Assembly: GCA_963576565.1 (NCBI GenBank)
Contig: OY755039.1
Coordinates: forward strand, 85,061,289-85,125,288
Reading direction: 5' to 3'
Source: Aspidapion aeneum
Taxonomy: Eukaryota > Arthropoda > Insecta > Coleoptera > Brentidae
DNA: 64,000 nt
In this document: one piece after another, positions 20,743 through 31,963 of the stretch
Numbering within the stretch: position 1 is the stretch's first letter
How the letters are laid out: every line of letters begins with the position of its first letter
Position numbers and translations under genes: made by a program
The notes under the pieces: generated by a model
Databases searched by the model: none
Told to the model about the DNA's origin: nothing
The model's input: the letters and a program-made list of their open reading frames with translations, nothing else

Positions 20743-21310
20743 CGACATGGTGAAAACTGTCCAGGGGATTACATCGAAGCTTAGCCTATAACATATGGAC
20801 CTACTCCCCTTGACTAATTCTTGATCTCCTATTCCCTCGCACCTTATCCCGCCACCACATTCACGCTAAATCATGTGGGCCGCTTACAACCGACTAATTT
20901 TGTTAAGAAACTGACTTTAAGTCAATATAGGTGTATTCCACAAAAAACCGTTCAAAATATTTTTCATTATAACGTTCGAACTCTGCTAATGATTTTAATG
21001 CAAAAAAAACTACAATTTACATGGTCTTGATTAAGCTTCTAACTATTCAATAATATTTTTTATTCGCCATCTTAAAAAGCAACATTGCTGACAGGATCAT
21101 AACAGGCTTGTTTATTTGTTCGGCAATTGTTTTAGAATCTTCTGATGATTCAAAGAAGCTGGATTAAGCTTATGTTTCGCAATTGTTTTAGAATATTTTA
21201 TAATTACGGAAAAAAGCTCTAATTCCGCCAGGCTCAACGACTTATCGCTGAAATTGGTTTAGTGGTTTATTGTCATATAATTTCATCTATAAAAGCCGAT
21301 GCTGCACAAT

Positions 21311-23897
21311 TAGTCTACGGACAAATCGGCCTAAAAGGGGGTTTCGTGTGCAAGTCGTGCCAACTTTTTGCATAGATCAGGTTTTGACTTGTTGTCATTC
21401 TGGTAAATGCGTTTTTTTAAAGATATGGCCCCCACCACTTTTTTTTGCACGATACTTTTTAAAACGATGTATCTTTCTTAAAAATAGTCGTAGAGGGTTG
21501 CAAAAAATAGCAAATGAATCAGCAAACACCCGCAATAAAATAACTTTCTATTATATTTTTCAAAATTTTGCTTCGTTTTTTTAGAAAAAATTAAATAACT
21601 GAATTTTTACTTTTTTTTTGTATAGGTAGTAAAGTTTAACCTACATTTTTAATAACACCAAAGCAAAATTAAAAAAAAAATGTTTAAACAAAAGTTTTAG
21701 AATGAACATTTTTCTTTAATTTGGTGTATACAAGTCTTATATAGATGTATATTTTATATTTGTTTCAATAAAAAACCCATTTGTTGTCACCAAAACGTCT
21801 ACCGAAGGTGTATTACCGTACGCGGCGCGAGGCTTTACGCAGCTGAGGCGTCTAGTAAAACAGGTGATTTCGATTTACATTATCAACGTTGTTATTGTTA
21901 TTTTTGAAAGTGATTATCAATCGACGAAAGTTTTTACAATATAGTGCAGGTGCTAGAGGTAGTTGAGTATGCAAAATATGAGGACTGCAGTTGGACAATG
22001 AATTTTAGCTGAAAATAGGTCACAGACTCACGATTTGGATGTTGCAGGGCAAGTTTTTGGTCCAATTTTTTTTATGCCCCCTCCTTTTATGGTCGTGTTC
22101 GAATTTCTACAAATGTATCTAAATTGACGCCCTAATAACACAATGACATAGAAATGGATCAAAACTGTGTAAAATCTAATTTAAAAATAAAATTATATTA
22201 GTTTTGTAAATTTTAGCAGCAGCAAATCCCTAAAGACCACCCAGACTCCCCAAGTCTTTAGAATTTTTTCAAATTTTCTTAAAAACTAAGCTTAGGTAAA
22301 AATATGTACTAATCTTTATTGTAGACCATAAAATTTCCTTTTCAACAATGTATAAGTCAGAGTACGACTAATGATAAACTCTCCAGCGGCGTCCGTTTAT
22401 TGAGGTAGTGTAAATAAATTAAAATAAAAAATATGTTTATTACAAGTTTTACCCGATTTTCTTAAAAACCGAGCTCTATATCAAAAAATATAATACACAC
22501 TTTGTTATAGACAATAAAATTGCCTTTTAAATGATGTATAATAAGGCAATGATAGTTTTATTTATAACAATTTAGGGGCGTCCGTATATAAAATCAATTT
22601 TGAAAAAGCACTAAATTTATCAATTTATCAAGTTTTATCCAATTTTCTCAAAAATTAAGCTTTAGAAAAAAAATTAATTCACCGTTTTTTGTAGAAAATA
22701 AAATTTCCTTTTTAACAATGTATTAGTCAGTGGGGTCAGGCTAATGACAAACTCTCCAGCGCCGTCCGTTTATTAAGAAAATAAAAAAAAATTGAAAACC
22801 AAGCTCTCTATCAAAAATTGTGACCTATAGTCGATTGTAGACAATAAAATTTCCTTTTAAACGTGTATAATGTGGTAAGATTTATCTTCAGATTAAAACT
22901 TCACAGGCCTGTGCAATTTTTACAAATCATCAAACAAATTAATTATTTTACAAGTTTTTTCCAATTTTCTCAAACAATAAGCTGCATTGACAAAAATGTG
23001 TTTTATACTTTATTATAGGAAATAAAATTGTCTTTTTAACAATGTGTAAGTCAGTGGGGTTTAATTAATGACAAACCCTTCAGCGACGTCCGTATATGGG
23101 GGTCAATTAAAAAATAAAATAAATAAAATCATTTTTGTCACTTTCAGCCGATTTTTTTTTTCGAATATTAAACAAAATATATTTTTTACAAAGTATTTTC
23201 TTAATACATTTTAATTCAAGTAATTTAAGCTTTATTGTATTAAAATCGGATAAAAAATAAAAAAGATACAATTTGTTTTAAATATGCTTTTCCGCCATAT
23301 TGAATCTGCCATATTTAAAAAAAAACGCAATTATCACAATGACAATAAGTCAAAACCTGATCTGTTAGGTATGTTAAACAAATTTAAGTTACTTTCAAAA
23401 AGTTCTTATGGTTTTCATTGAAAGCATAATTTTTAAATATACCTCAAAGACCCCTATTTTTTTCCAGTTATTTGGAAATAACTTTAAAACTAATTAACGC
23501 CTTGGAACATTTGTACCAGATTTGAATAAAGAATCAAAGAAGCTATCTTTTTTGTACAAACTTTTTTTTTCTAGCTCCAATAGCTTTATAAATAAAATAA
23601 AAAAAATAAAAAAAAATTGATCTTTTTTTTTGCATTTTTTAATTTTTTTGACAAATACAAAAAAGTACATTACAAAGCAAGTATTTTAAACTTTTCTCCA
23701 CAAAAATCGGATAAGAAATAAAAAAGTTACAATTTTTTTAAGGACACGCCTTTTGAATCCGCCATATCTTTTAAAAAACGCATTTATCAGAATGACAACA
23801 AGTCAAAACCTGATATCTGGAATGCCCTTAACAAAGTTAGCTTATCGGCAGGAAGTTGGCACGACTTGCACACGAAACTTGATTTGTCCATAGACTA
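21311..23897. mobile_element. 2.6-kb TIR element with internal tandem repeat
   Basis: The left end TAGTCTACGGACAAATC and right end GATTTGTCCATAGACTA are inverted. Longer subterminal pieces (TTTCGTGTGCAAGTCGTGCC, AGGTTTTGACTTGTTGTCAT, AAATGCG) recur inverted at 23760-23880. AAT flanks both ends, a possible 3-bp duplication. No transposase is visible. Most of the interior is an AT-rich diverged tandem array. Confidence 0.75.
22263..23100. repeat. Five diverged ~170-bp tandem units
   Basis: Units start near 22263, 22446, 22626, 22790 and 22957. Each has TTTTCTCAAAAA, AAGCT, ATAAAATTTCCTTTT, AACAATGTATAA and usually CTCCAGCG.CGTCCG. Confidence 0.75.
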
Positions 23898-23899
23898 AA

Positions 23900-24970
23900 T
23901 AGACTAGCATTACTGAATACAGAGTGATCAACCCAGTACTCTACCGATACAAAGTAGCCCCTACTAAAACTAGCTAAAGTAGAACCCCAATAATATTGTG
24001 GTTATTCTTTATGTCCCATAAGGCCCACTCTCTAAGGCCTATATGGTCTATTCCTTATGGCCCCTAGGTCCATTTTCTACAATTAGCATTCCCCTTATTA
24101 CGAGTGTTTTACTTTATTTAATTTAAGGCAATAACCTCTGTTATTGTTAACCTGTTTTTATATAAAATAAATGTATAAATTTGGATTCTTCCGATCTATT
24201 TTGAACCATTTCCTAAATCCCTCAGTCACCAAATAAAAAACCTTGTGCCATATATGGTGGAGGCGCCATTTGTGACAATATTCATTTTCTCATAAATTAA
24301 TTTTTACTAAACCGATTTTAGTGAAACAAAAATCGTTGTGATTAGGACCTCTGCCCTTAAAACATGATAAGCGAAATTAAAATCCATCTTAAAATCAAAG
24401 AAGTCGATTTGACCCTACATAAATGATTGCTTTTTCTTCCGTTGCGAGAAATTTTTTAATACTTTTTTAAAATAATTTATTATTGATTTACCATTATGCT
24501 TTTTATCTCATCAAACTCAGTTCAGTAAAATGTATTTTGTGGCTAAATGAATACAAACAAAGTTGAGAAGGCAATCGTATTAATTATTATACTATTATAA
24601 ACATTTGTTCCGTTTTTTTTGGCTAACACTGTGAATTTCTTGAAAATTTATCAATTTATATTTTATGTAAACATCCCAGACCTATTTGTTATTTTGTTTA
24701 GACCATTTTTCGTGTTTTACTTTAATTATATTTTGCCAAATTAAGGAATGCTTTACGCTAGGGAACACGAAAAATTGTCGCTTAGATAGGCATTAAGAAT
24801 AAATCATGTTTATTCTATCAGGTTTTTTTCTTGTTGTCTTTCATCTTTCTTTTGTTGCTTTTTTTCCTCAAAGGTTTTTGTTTTTGGACTTTTTTATTTA
24901 TTTGGCAAACACACTGTGATTATTGTACTTGTATTACAATCTAGTTAATACGATTATAAATAATGAGTAT
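23900..24970. other. No recognisable feature
   Basis: A short stretch at 24290-24345 (AAACCGATTTTAGTGAAACAAAAATCG) resembles 60668-60705, so it is part of a dispersed repeat. Nothing else is seen. Confidence 0.4.
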
Positions 24971-24976
24971 TTTGAT

Positions 24977-25242
24977 TATATCGTCGTTGATCTTACAACC
25001 TGACGTAACTCATTTATTGTAATTTTACAAGAGTATCTCGAATTACGTCTATTTGTGAGAGCGAAAATATGAATATTTTGAGATACGACAAAGGGATAAC
25101 ATCGTACTGCTTTAAAACCTATAGTATTGGAGTTACGGCACTTTGTGAGATGAAAGAACGACAAAAATAAGGTAGTATTATGGTCCTATCTCAAAACTGA
25201 ATTTTTTTGAGATGCATTAGTTTGTAAGATTAACGACGATAT
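24977..25242. mobile_element. MITE-like element, 21-bp TIR
   Basis: ATATCGTCGTTGATCTTACA at the left is matched inverted by TTGTAAGATTAACGACGATAT at the right, with one mismatch. The interior has further GAGATAC/GTATCTC inverted pieces. The left flank is TA-rich, so the duplication cannot be read with confidence. Confidence 0.6.
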
Positions 25243-25362
25243 TTTAATTTAGTAGAAAAGTTAAATTTAAACTGCTTTTCTTTATCTTGAATTTTTTATT
25301 ATTATTGAATAGTCAGATAGTTTTTTAAAGTCTTTATTTTCCCACAGTCTGTTTATTAAATT

Positions 25363-25404
25363 GCGGCGAACGGTTTCGGGATAGCTCCCATCCTCAGGCC
25401 AGAC
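25363..25404 (-). ncRNA. Hammerhead-like core
   Basis: On the minus strand GGC-CTGAGGA-T-GGGA-GCTA-TCCC-GAAAC-CGTTC-GCC. The CUGANGA and GAAAC cores surround a perfect 4-bp stem, and GGC/GCC could form stem I. It shares the extra T after CUGANGA with the other two loci. It may instead be a retroelement 3' stem-loop. Confidence 0.35.
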
Positions 25405-25835
25405 TACAATTAAGAAAACATTTCTATTACAAATTTTGTCAAATATGGTCAACCAATATGATATTATAGCACTTTTTATAAAATTATCCTTAAGTATCCT
25501 ATGAACAATGAGTACTACTTATAAAAAACCAAATCGTAAAAAATATAAAAATATAAAAGGAGAAAAAAGTTAAAAAAATTTTTTTAAAATAAAATGGAAA
25601 AAACACAAAGGTCCGAAAAGAATTTGATAAAGTTTTAAGACGCCTAATCCAAACCAAAAGAACCACATATTCAAGAAACAATCTATAAAAATACAAAAAT
25701 GACCACCTACCTTACTTTAAATAAACTTCGAAAAATTGACTTGCGTGGACATCGTCAAATTTTTTATGTTTTGCTTTTGGTAGGCTGTAGCCGTTTGTCC
25801 TTTATTTTATTATTTTTTTAAAAAAGAACATGTTG

Positions 25836-26786
25836 GCAAAGAGTCCGCAGACAAAGAGTCCGCATCTTGAATAATGGTTGACAGTAAGAATGAGAAGATT
25901 AAGAAATCCAATGCAAGTGGAAAATGTAATTGTCCTAGGTGCAAAGAACCATAAATTGATCCTCCGGATGTAGATTGGATACAATATGATCAATGTGCTG
26001 CTTGATATTATGAGGATTGTACCATACAAGGCCAACACAAAAATAGAGGCCACGACCCTGAAAAAACCAGCTGTTCTCCCGGGGCTGAATTTTACATTGG
26101 GTCTTATGGGAGGTCAGACGTTTTTTTATGATATTTTCAAAATGGCACTACAGATTTCCGCAAAATTTCAGTGAAATATTCTCAGACACCATCCCAATAT
26201 TCCACCAAAGGTTTGTAAGGAAGCAACATGATTAAAAGGTTAAAATCTTCAAGATTTAGCATTCCTTATTTTGAATTCAAATTACCCGCCATGTACCACT
26301 TGCCAATTGTTACATTTGACTTTAACATCTGTGATTGTCACATTCGCTTCTGCTTTAAACTTAATTTTTGTGTGAGCTAATGAAGCGGGTATGAAAAATT
26401 AAGGATTACTATACATTTAAAAAAAATTGTTCTGCCAGAATAAAGTAAAAACAATCTCAAAAACAGCTTTATTTTTAAAGAAATCAAATATTTATGAACC
26501 GTCATTCCAACTTCAATATCAGACAAGACAATCAGCTGAGACGTAACGTGACCATCAAAAAAAAATCAGCCCCGGATGTGACGTCAACAAAGTGGAGGAT
26601 CGTGGCCCGTCCGTTTTGATAGCCCTGTACCATATAACCGAACCGAACTGACCCCCCCTCGGAATTTTTCTTTGCGAGACCTGTAGCCAAAATTCATAGT
26701 GAGTTTTAAAGCTAATATATTGCGCTTTATCTGCGGACTCTTAGGCGCCTACCTGCGGACTTTTAGAGGACCGTCTTCTAAGAGTC
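25836..26786. repeat. GAGTCCGCA motif cluster bracketing a MITE
   Basis: Two direct copies of AAAGAGTCCGCA lie at about 25840-25870. At 26721-26786 the inverse TGCGGACT occurs twice, and AGAGTCCGCA once more. They bracket 26048-26607 and may be subterminal repeats of a larger element. Confidence 0.45.
26048..26607. mobile_element. TIR element, 560 bp
   Basis: The left end is GGCCACGACCCTG and later CCCGGGGCTGAATTTT. The right end is AAAATCAGCCCCGGA and later GAGGATCGTGGCC. The paired blocks are inverted and collinear. No clear target duplication and no transposase are seen. Confidence 0.6.
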
Positions 26787-26889
26787 CGCAATTGTAGCGT
26801 CTTTTAATTTTTGTCGTGTTTTTTTTTAGTTTAGAGTTTTTTGTTTTTTTTTGTACGTGTTTTTCTTACCAATAGAGCAAACAATATTA

Positions 26890-27885
26890 CAGTGAAGTCC
26901 GGATATAACGAACCTCAAAAATGAACTAAATTCGGTTCATTATATCCGAGGTTCGTTATAAACAGTAATAAATAAATTTTGTGTTTCTTTTTTAATAGTA
27001 TCCAAGATTAAGAAAACTAAAAATATTACAAAAAATACTATAAATTTTTATATTTTTAGAAAAAGGCAGAATATATACGAATAAAGACGTTTATTATTAT
27101 TGTTATACATATAAATATGTAAAGTACATAATATGGTGGTATGTAATACATATATAAAAGAAGCCTAAATCTTTTTTTTTGATTATGAAATCCATAATTT
27201 TTGTTTGTACATTTCTACTTGAAAAATATTCCCTGTTTATATAGCTTTCAAGGTTATAAAATGATGCCCATATTTTATCAGGAACTTGGCGTGATTCCAA
27301 AAAGTTTCCGAAATTTTGGTTTCTATTTCACGAATGGTTGGAACATAAACCTTAGTGAATTCAACAGAATTATCTTGAACAGGATCATCATTTATCTTCG
27401 TCATTATCACTTGAAACCATGTTTGAGGTTACCGAGAGATTATAATTTGCTCATCAGTCAACGTTTCTCTTGCTACAATGTCTTTATCAATAGTCACATA
27501 ATCGTTAAAATCGAAGTCTATATCTATAGTCAAATTTTTCTCTTAGTTTGTTCTTCTACTAAATCAAGCATATCATTATCCAATTCATATTCGTGATCAT
27601 ATTCTGGGTCTTGTGCATGTTTTTGCAACCATTCGTGTCGTTGACGTATCGTCTAGTGTGAAAACGCCCATTGTCTGCTTATATAAAGTTCGTTTTAAAA
27701 GAAAAATACATATTCTAGATTATTAAAATTAGGTTCGCTATATCCGGAAGTTCGCTATAAGCGGGATCGTTATAACCAGTAAGACAATACATGAGTATTT
27801 ATGGACGACTTTTCGTATAAAGAAAAAAGGTTCGTATTAACCAGAAGTTCGCTATAAACGGGTTCGTTATAAGCGAACTTCACTG
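26890..27885 (-). mobile_element. pogo/Tigger-like (Tc1/mariner superfamily) element
   Basis: It runs CAGTGAAGTCCGGATATAAC to GTTATAAGCGAACTTCACTG, flanked by TA on both sides (26888-26889, 27886-27887). Near both ends there are extra inverted and direct GTTCGTTATA/GTTCGCTATA motifs, several of them between 27720 and 27885. The CAGTGAA... start and TA duplication are characteristic of the pogo/Tigger group. Most of the transposase is gone (see 27175-27655). Confidence 0.85.
27175..27655 (-). pseudogene. Tigger/pogo transposase C-terminal remnant
   Basis: On the minus strand, read in pieces, it gives EWLQKHAQDPEYDHEYELDN, VEEQTK, then DYDIDFDFNDYVTIDKDI, LTDEQII and FNHITLK-like tail. An acidic stretch followed by LTDEQI is typical of the C-terminal tail of Tigger-type transposases. 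The reading frame shifts at least once. The DNA-binding and DDE catalytic parts are not present. Assignment relies on context (TIRs) as much as on the protein. Confidence 0.5.
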
Positions 27886-27887
27886 TA

Positions 27888-28460
27888 GTTTAATAAAGCA
27901 GTTTAAAATCTTCATTTTAAAATATTCATTTTTATTATTTTTGACAAGCGATTTTCTACTAAGTGCGTGCTCTTACCCGCCTTTATCCTATTTTATATAA
28001 TGGCATAATATTTTTTGTCGATAGTACCAAGCAAAACTATTTCCAACTTGGCGTAAACCAGGTTAAACTGTGGAATTAGTGTAGGGGGTAATTTGGGGCC
28101 ATAATATTGTCTCTAAATGAGATTAGGGTTTAGTGGAGGGCTTAATGAACTTTGAGGGTGGAATTATTTGCAAGTTTTTAGCATTAGTTTCTGGGTTTAA
28201 TTTTCGCCGCGCAATCGTTGGTTTTAATTGAAATATATATTTTTGGTGCTTTTTGGTTTAACATTTCTCTGCTGAAATTTTAAAGTTTATTTATTTTTCT
28301 AATAGAAAAAATTGCTGAATTGTATACTAACCCCAAATACCTAGTTGGAAAAGTTTCAAAAAAGTTATGATCAAACAAATAAACAAATATATTATATGAA
28401 GCCAAGCTAAATAAAACTGTTTAAACAATTGCCAATGGTAACATCATAAAATAAAAAATC
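27888..28460. other. No recognisable feature
   Basis: AT-rich, with no TIRs or frames of note. Confidence 0.4.
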
Positions 28461-28540
28461 TCGCGGCGAATTGTCCCCGCGGAGAATCGGCCGGCGGCAA
28501 ATTGTCCCGCGGCGACTCGGCCGCGGCTAATTGTCCCCTA
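28461..28540. repeat. GC-rich ~30-bp tandem repeat
   Basis: AATTGTCCC(C) recurs at 28469, 28500 and 28529, separated by GCGG.GA..TCGGCCG.CGGC. It is strikingly GC-rich against an AT-rich background. Similar GCGG/AATTGTCC motifs are known from arthropod element termini, so this may be the end of a larger element. Confidence 0.8.
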
Positions 28541-28542
28541 CC

Positions 28543-29110
28543 CGGGTAGTCTAGTGGTATGGTCGGCGGCTTCATATGCAGAAGATACCAGGTTCGCGTC
28601 TTAAACAATGACGCAAAAAGGAAAAAAAGGAGTCACGTAGCCCTGCCCCGCAATTCCTTTCAGCGTTCAACAGTCGACATCGAAATTGTGTGCGATACGC
28701 ATGCAGACAAAAACATAAGTTGACCTTGTACATCGAGAATATAAGCGGGTGTAGTCCTGGAGCCAACAACCGAAAAGCCAGGATGAATAACCCAGGAGCC
28801 TGCTACAGTTGAAACCAGGACGGCGCGGCGCCAGCAAAAATCTCATAAAAGACAACTCACGACGACCGCGACTGTTGCGCTGAAAAGAAAAGAAGTCTAT
28901 CGTCTATAACTAAGTTCTGTTGGGACGATAGAGATTTTAGGTAGATGCAAGTTTAACATGTAGCAGGAACACCTTTCGGAAGGGGTGTAAAAGCGTGGGT
29001 CAACTGTGTATACTTGCTACGCAGTATAAAGATCCCTGCCCTCGACAAAGAGGAGTCAGACAAAATTAAGTTCTCTTAGAGAAAGAAAAACTTGCATCCT
29101 AAGGGGCACG
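28543..29110 (+). repeat. Possible tRNA-derived SINE or element 5' end
   Basis: GGTAGTCTAGTGGTATGG resembles tRNA box A, and GGTTCGCGTC about 30 nt later resembles box B. Between them CTTC/GAAG could form part of an anticodon stem. A GC-richer body without coding signal follows to about 29110. There is no second copy in the window to define its ends. Confidence 0.4.
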
Positions 29111-29292
29111 TGCATCAGTTTGGTATATGGTCTACGAACATATCTCTGTAAAACTAGAATGTTGTTCTTTTTAGTACAACCCCATAGTTAAATACTATCT
29201 GTCCATACTTGTTTCAGTATTTGTACAAAAAGCGGTAGCTAGATGTAAATAGTTAAACTGGACATACCTCTAATAAGCTAGTTAGTTAATAC

Positions 29293-29504
29293 CAAGGTCT
29301 TTATACGTTTACACAGGTCACCTACAGAATTTGACAGGTCATTGAACCTGACTGGCCAACTGTAATCATAATAAATAATTTACGTCACCGGGTTGCCTTA
29401 AACCCTTTTTTTAATGCAAATCCAATGACACAGCTACAGTCGTCTAGTTAAGTTTACATGAATGATCAAATTCTGTAGGCAACCTGTGTAAAAGTAAGAC
29501 CTTG
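29293..29504. mobile_element. TIR element with 9-bp target duplication
   Basis: CAAGGTCTT, TACACAGGT, CCTACAGAATTTGA at the left are matched inverted by TCAAATTCTGTAGG, ACCTGTGTA, AAGACCTTG at the right (about 45-bp TIR). Flanks AGTTAATAC (29284-29292) and AGTTAACAC (29505-29513) agree at 8 of 9 bases. A 9-bp duplication suggests the MULE group, while 8 bp would suggest hAT. No coding capacity is seen. Confidence 0.8.
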
Positions 29505-29582
29505 AGTTAACACGTAATTTCTAGTGCAATTTGGTTCAAGTAACATATCGAGGTCTTTTTCCTGATTTGAATATGGTACGCG

Positions 29583-30475
29583 TAGTGGCGGTTTCTCCAT
29601 AAGTGCACATGTGCACGTTCACTCCCAAATTATACTTAAAAAATATATTAAACTTTGATCATTCCTTAATTTAATTAATAATTACCCCAAAAGGAATTCA
29701 CTAAAGACTGGAATATTATCTAGAAATTAATACCCGGTATGTATAAGGACCTTCGTGATATAGTGACCTTAGAATGTATGTGTTTGTATTCGTGTTCAAA
29801 CCAAGTTCAAAGAATTAGATTCGAGTAATTCTTTTCGGTAATTTACTGGAACCAAATTCTATGCACCGTGGATGTTATGTCGCATGCTAATTACGAAATA
29901 TAGAAAGAGAGGACGACATGTCCCAATAAAATTTTACAGTACATAGAATCTGAACCTTCCTTCGGCACCGCGCTTATACCAAAACTAGCCTCGATGCCGC
30001 CCGCACCCCCGTGATTTCTCCGACGTCCACGGTTTGCGTTGCATTTTAGAGCAGTTCACGCGAACTTTTTAGTAGTGCGCGCTTAGACAACTTCCTATTA
30101 CCGGTCGGGCGCTGGCGGTTTTTTTGTTTTCGACGATTTGGTATTTACGACAATGGCGGAAGTTTCTAATTCTGATAGCATTAGCGTGCAATATTTAAAG
30201 GCAATTAAATTTGCATCTTTGCCATTAGAAGAGAAAATATATGTTAACTAGGTATGATACATTTATTATTTATTTATAATTACAATAATAATAGGTAGTT
30301 AACTAATATCTAAGTAAAAATCTCATTTTTTAATTATTTGCTCTAAATTATATGATATGACGACCCACTCGATGGCCCAAAAAGTTAGTGTGGTACTCAG
30401 AAAAAATTAATGCCTGAGCCGCAATTTTTTTTTTTGGTGTGCACCCCCAAAGCTTTTTACCACGCGCCGCCACTG
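29583..30475 (+). mobile_element. hAT-type element copy 3
   Basis: It runs TAGTGGCGG to CCGCCACTG and is collinear with 8428-9507 minus its nested insertion. About 35 extra bases lie near 29745-29780. The transposase start MAEVSNSDSISVQYLK is kept at 30153 and runs about 32 codons to a TAG. The 8-bp flanks do not match, so the left boundary may have been altered. On its right it abuts a jockey LINE fragment. Confidence 0.8.
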
Positions 30476-30683
30476 TGTAACATTTTTGTCTGTAAATGGT
30501 TTGGTTTAATGTTATTGGCCATTTTGTTTTCCAATTGTGAACCGGGGTGAATATTAAATATTCAATACATTTTTTTTTCGTCAATAAACCAGTATCATCG
30601 GCAAATGTTGCTATGTAAAAATTTTTTGGCTTTGGGATATCGCAAGTGATTAAACAGTATACGCTTAAAATACTGGTATTCAA
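30476..30683 (-). pseudogene. Jockey LINE RT fragment
   Basis: The minus strand reads CDIPKPKNFYIATFADDTG, LLTKKKCIEYLIF, VHNWKTKWPITLNQTIYRQK, the RT catalytic region (FADDT) and following thumb of jockey-clade elements. It stops at the hAT end at 30475, so the hAT element probably inserted into it. I did not find the other half on the far side of the hAT copy. Confidence 0.8.
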
Positions 30684-30747
30684 AATGACGAATGTAAAAC
30701 GCGGCCGGTCACAAAAATAAGAAAAACGTAGAAATGAGAATGGGAAA

Positions 30748-30791
30748 ACGCGGGAAAGCTTGGATGCCTTAAGTACCCATATTTCCCGCGT
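30748..30791. repeat. 10-bp perfect inverted repeat
   Basis: ACGCGGGAAA and TTTCCCGCGT around a 24-nt loop. Confidence 0.7.
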
Positions 30792-30944
30792 ATTCCTCTA
30801 TATGTATGAAATATGAGCGGGGTCGCCACGTGCCTTCTATATTTTATTTATTATCGGATTCAAAGTTCGTGATGCTTTTCCCAAAACGGCAACGGCCCCG
30901 TTTCTCCTCACCAGTGGCGAGGCATGGCAAGCTTTTTCTCTTAC

Positions 30945-31590
30945 TGGCGGGGTCTACACAGTTTTGCCTGACGTTTTACTTAATCAGGTACAACGGATCA
31001 GGCAAAACCTTTCGTGTAGACAATAAAACGTACGTTTTGCCTGAACTGAACACGACCGAAGTCGGACCTGTTAAACTGATCGGTAGAGGCTTTGTTTCCG
31101 ATAAAACGTCAGTTTTAGCGGCATTTCTTGTGGTTAGTGCATACAGTTTTAATTCCTTTTGAGTGCAACTTGGAAGTTGGTAAATATACGAAACGTCCGA
31201 CATTAGATAAGATAATTTTTTAGGAAATAAAACAGGTTACTGTCTTCCTCCACCAATTTTTAATTTGTTTTAAACAAATAGTCCCGACATGTTTCGTAAG
31301 CAGAAACTTACATCTTCAGGGGACATTACCAAACTAAATCAGCACAACATTTTGAAAAACTGGTTAAAAAACTATGTTTAGCTACTGAAACGGTTAAGTC
31401 ATAGACATTTAAAACAAAAAACATTATTGACAAAAGCAGTGCTTCCTCCATGGTGTATCAAAAACTGATCTAAAAAAGTACGTTAAAACTATCAAGTGTG
31501 TACGCTAGTCTTTCAACCGTCATACTTGACCCTTTTGACTGACAGGCAAGACGTAAGGTAAAACGTTATGTGAAGACCCCGCTTAGGTTC
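30945..31590. repeat. Diverged inverted repeats around GCGGGGTCT
   Basis: GGCGGGGTCTACACAG at about 30947 has an imperfect inverse GTGAAGACCCCGC at about 31571. Between them TTTTGCCTGA/TCAGGCAAAA occurs several times in both orientations (30962-31045). The 118-codon frame 30806-31162 that overlaps this is probably chance, since its sequence follows these palindromes. A decayed foldback element is one reading. Confidence 0.35.
31281..31324 (-). ncRNA. Hammerhead-like core with stem I
   Basis: Minus strand: GTCCC-CTGAAGA-T-GTAAG-TTTCTG-CTTAC-GAAAC-ATGTC-GGGAC. Stem I (GTCCC/GGGAC) and stem II (GTAAG/CTTAC) are perfect 5-bp pairs. The cores are CUGANGA and GAAA, with GTC at the expected cleavage position. 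The unpaired T before stem II is non-standard, and stem III (CATG) would be minimal. It is the best of the three loci. Confidence 0.4.
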
Positions 31591-31814
31591 GTCTTTAAGG
31601 TAAAAAATCGCATGTAATCTCAACCTTAATAGTCCTATCCTTAAAAAATTTAGAAACAGTAGATCACGCTACTATAAGTAGTACAAACCGTTACCACTAG
31701 AGGTCGCTTTGATAAGCAAGCATAGTACAAGCCACCAGCCCTAGAGATCGTGTTGAACAAGCAACCGAACTTTTCCAGCGCACTCAGCAAAAGTTTAAAA
31801 TTTATTTGAGGTGA

Positions 31815-31963
31815 ATGGTTTGGATGTACACCCTATACCATTATTTTTGAGACAACTTTTTCCGACTTTTTTTCGTTTACCTATGCTATCTGTTATGGTA
31901 AACAGCTGATAACTGTCAAAAAGTTATCTCAAAAATTATTATATGGAGTTTATGTATAACCAT
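31815..31963. mobile_element. Palindromic MITE
   Basis: ATGGTTTGGATGTACA, CCATTATTTTTGAGACAACTT at the left match inverted AAGTTATCTCAAAAATTATT, TATGTATAACCAT at the right, so arms of about 50 bp face each other around a 45-bp centre. Confidence 0.6.

Noticed and set aside
30806..31162. 118-codon frame as a small membrane protein
   Set aside because: Its middle is made of inverted TTTTGCCTGA repeats, and an equally long frame exists on the opposite strand.
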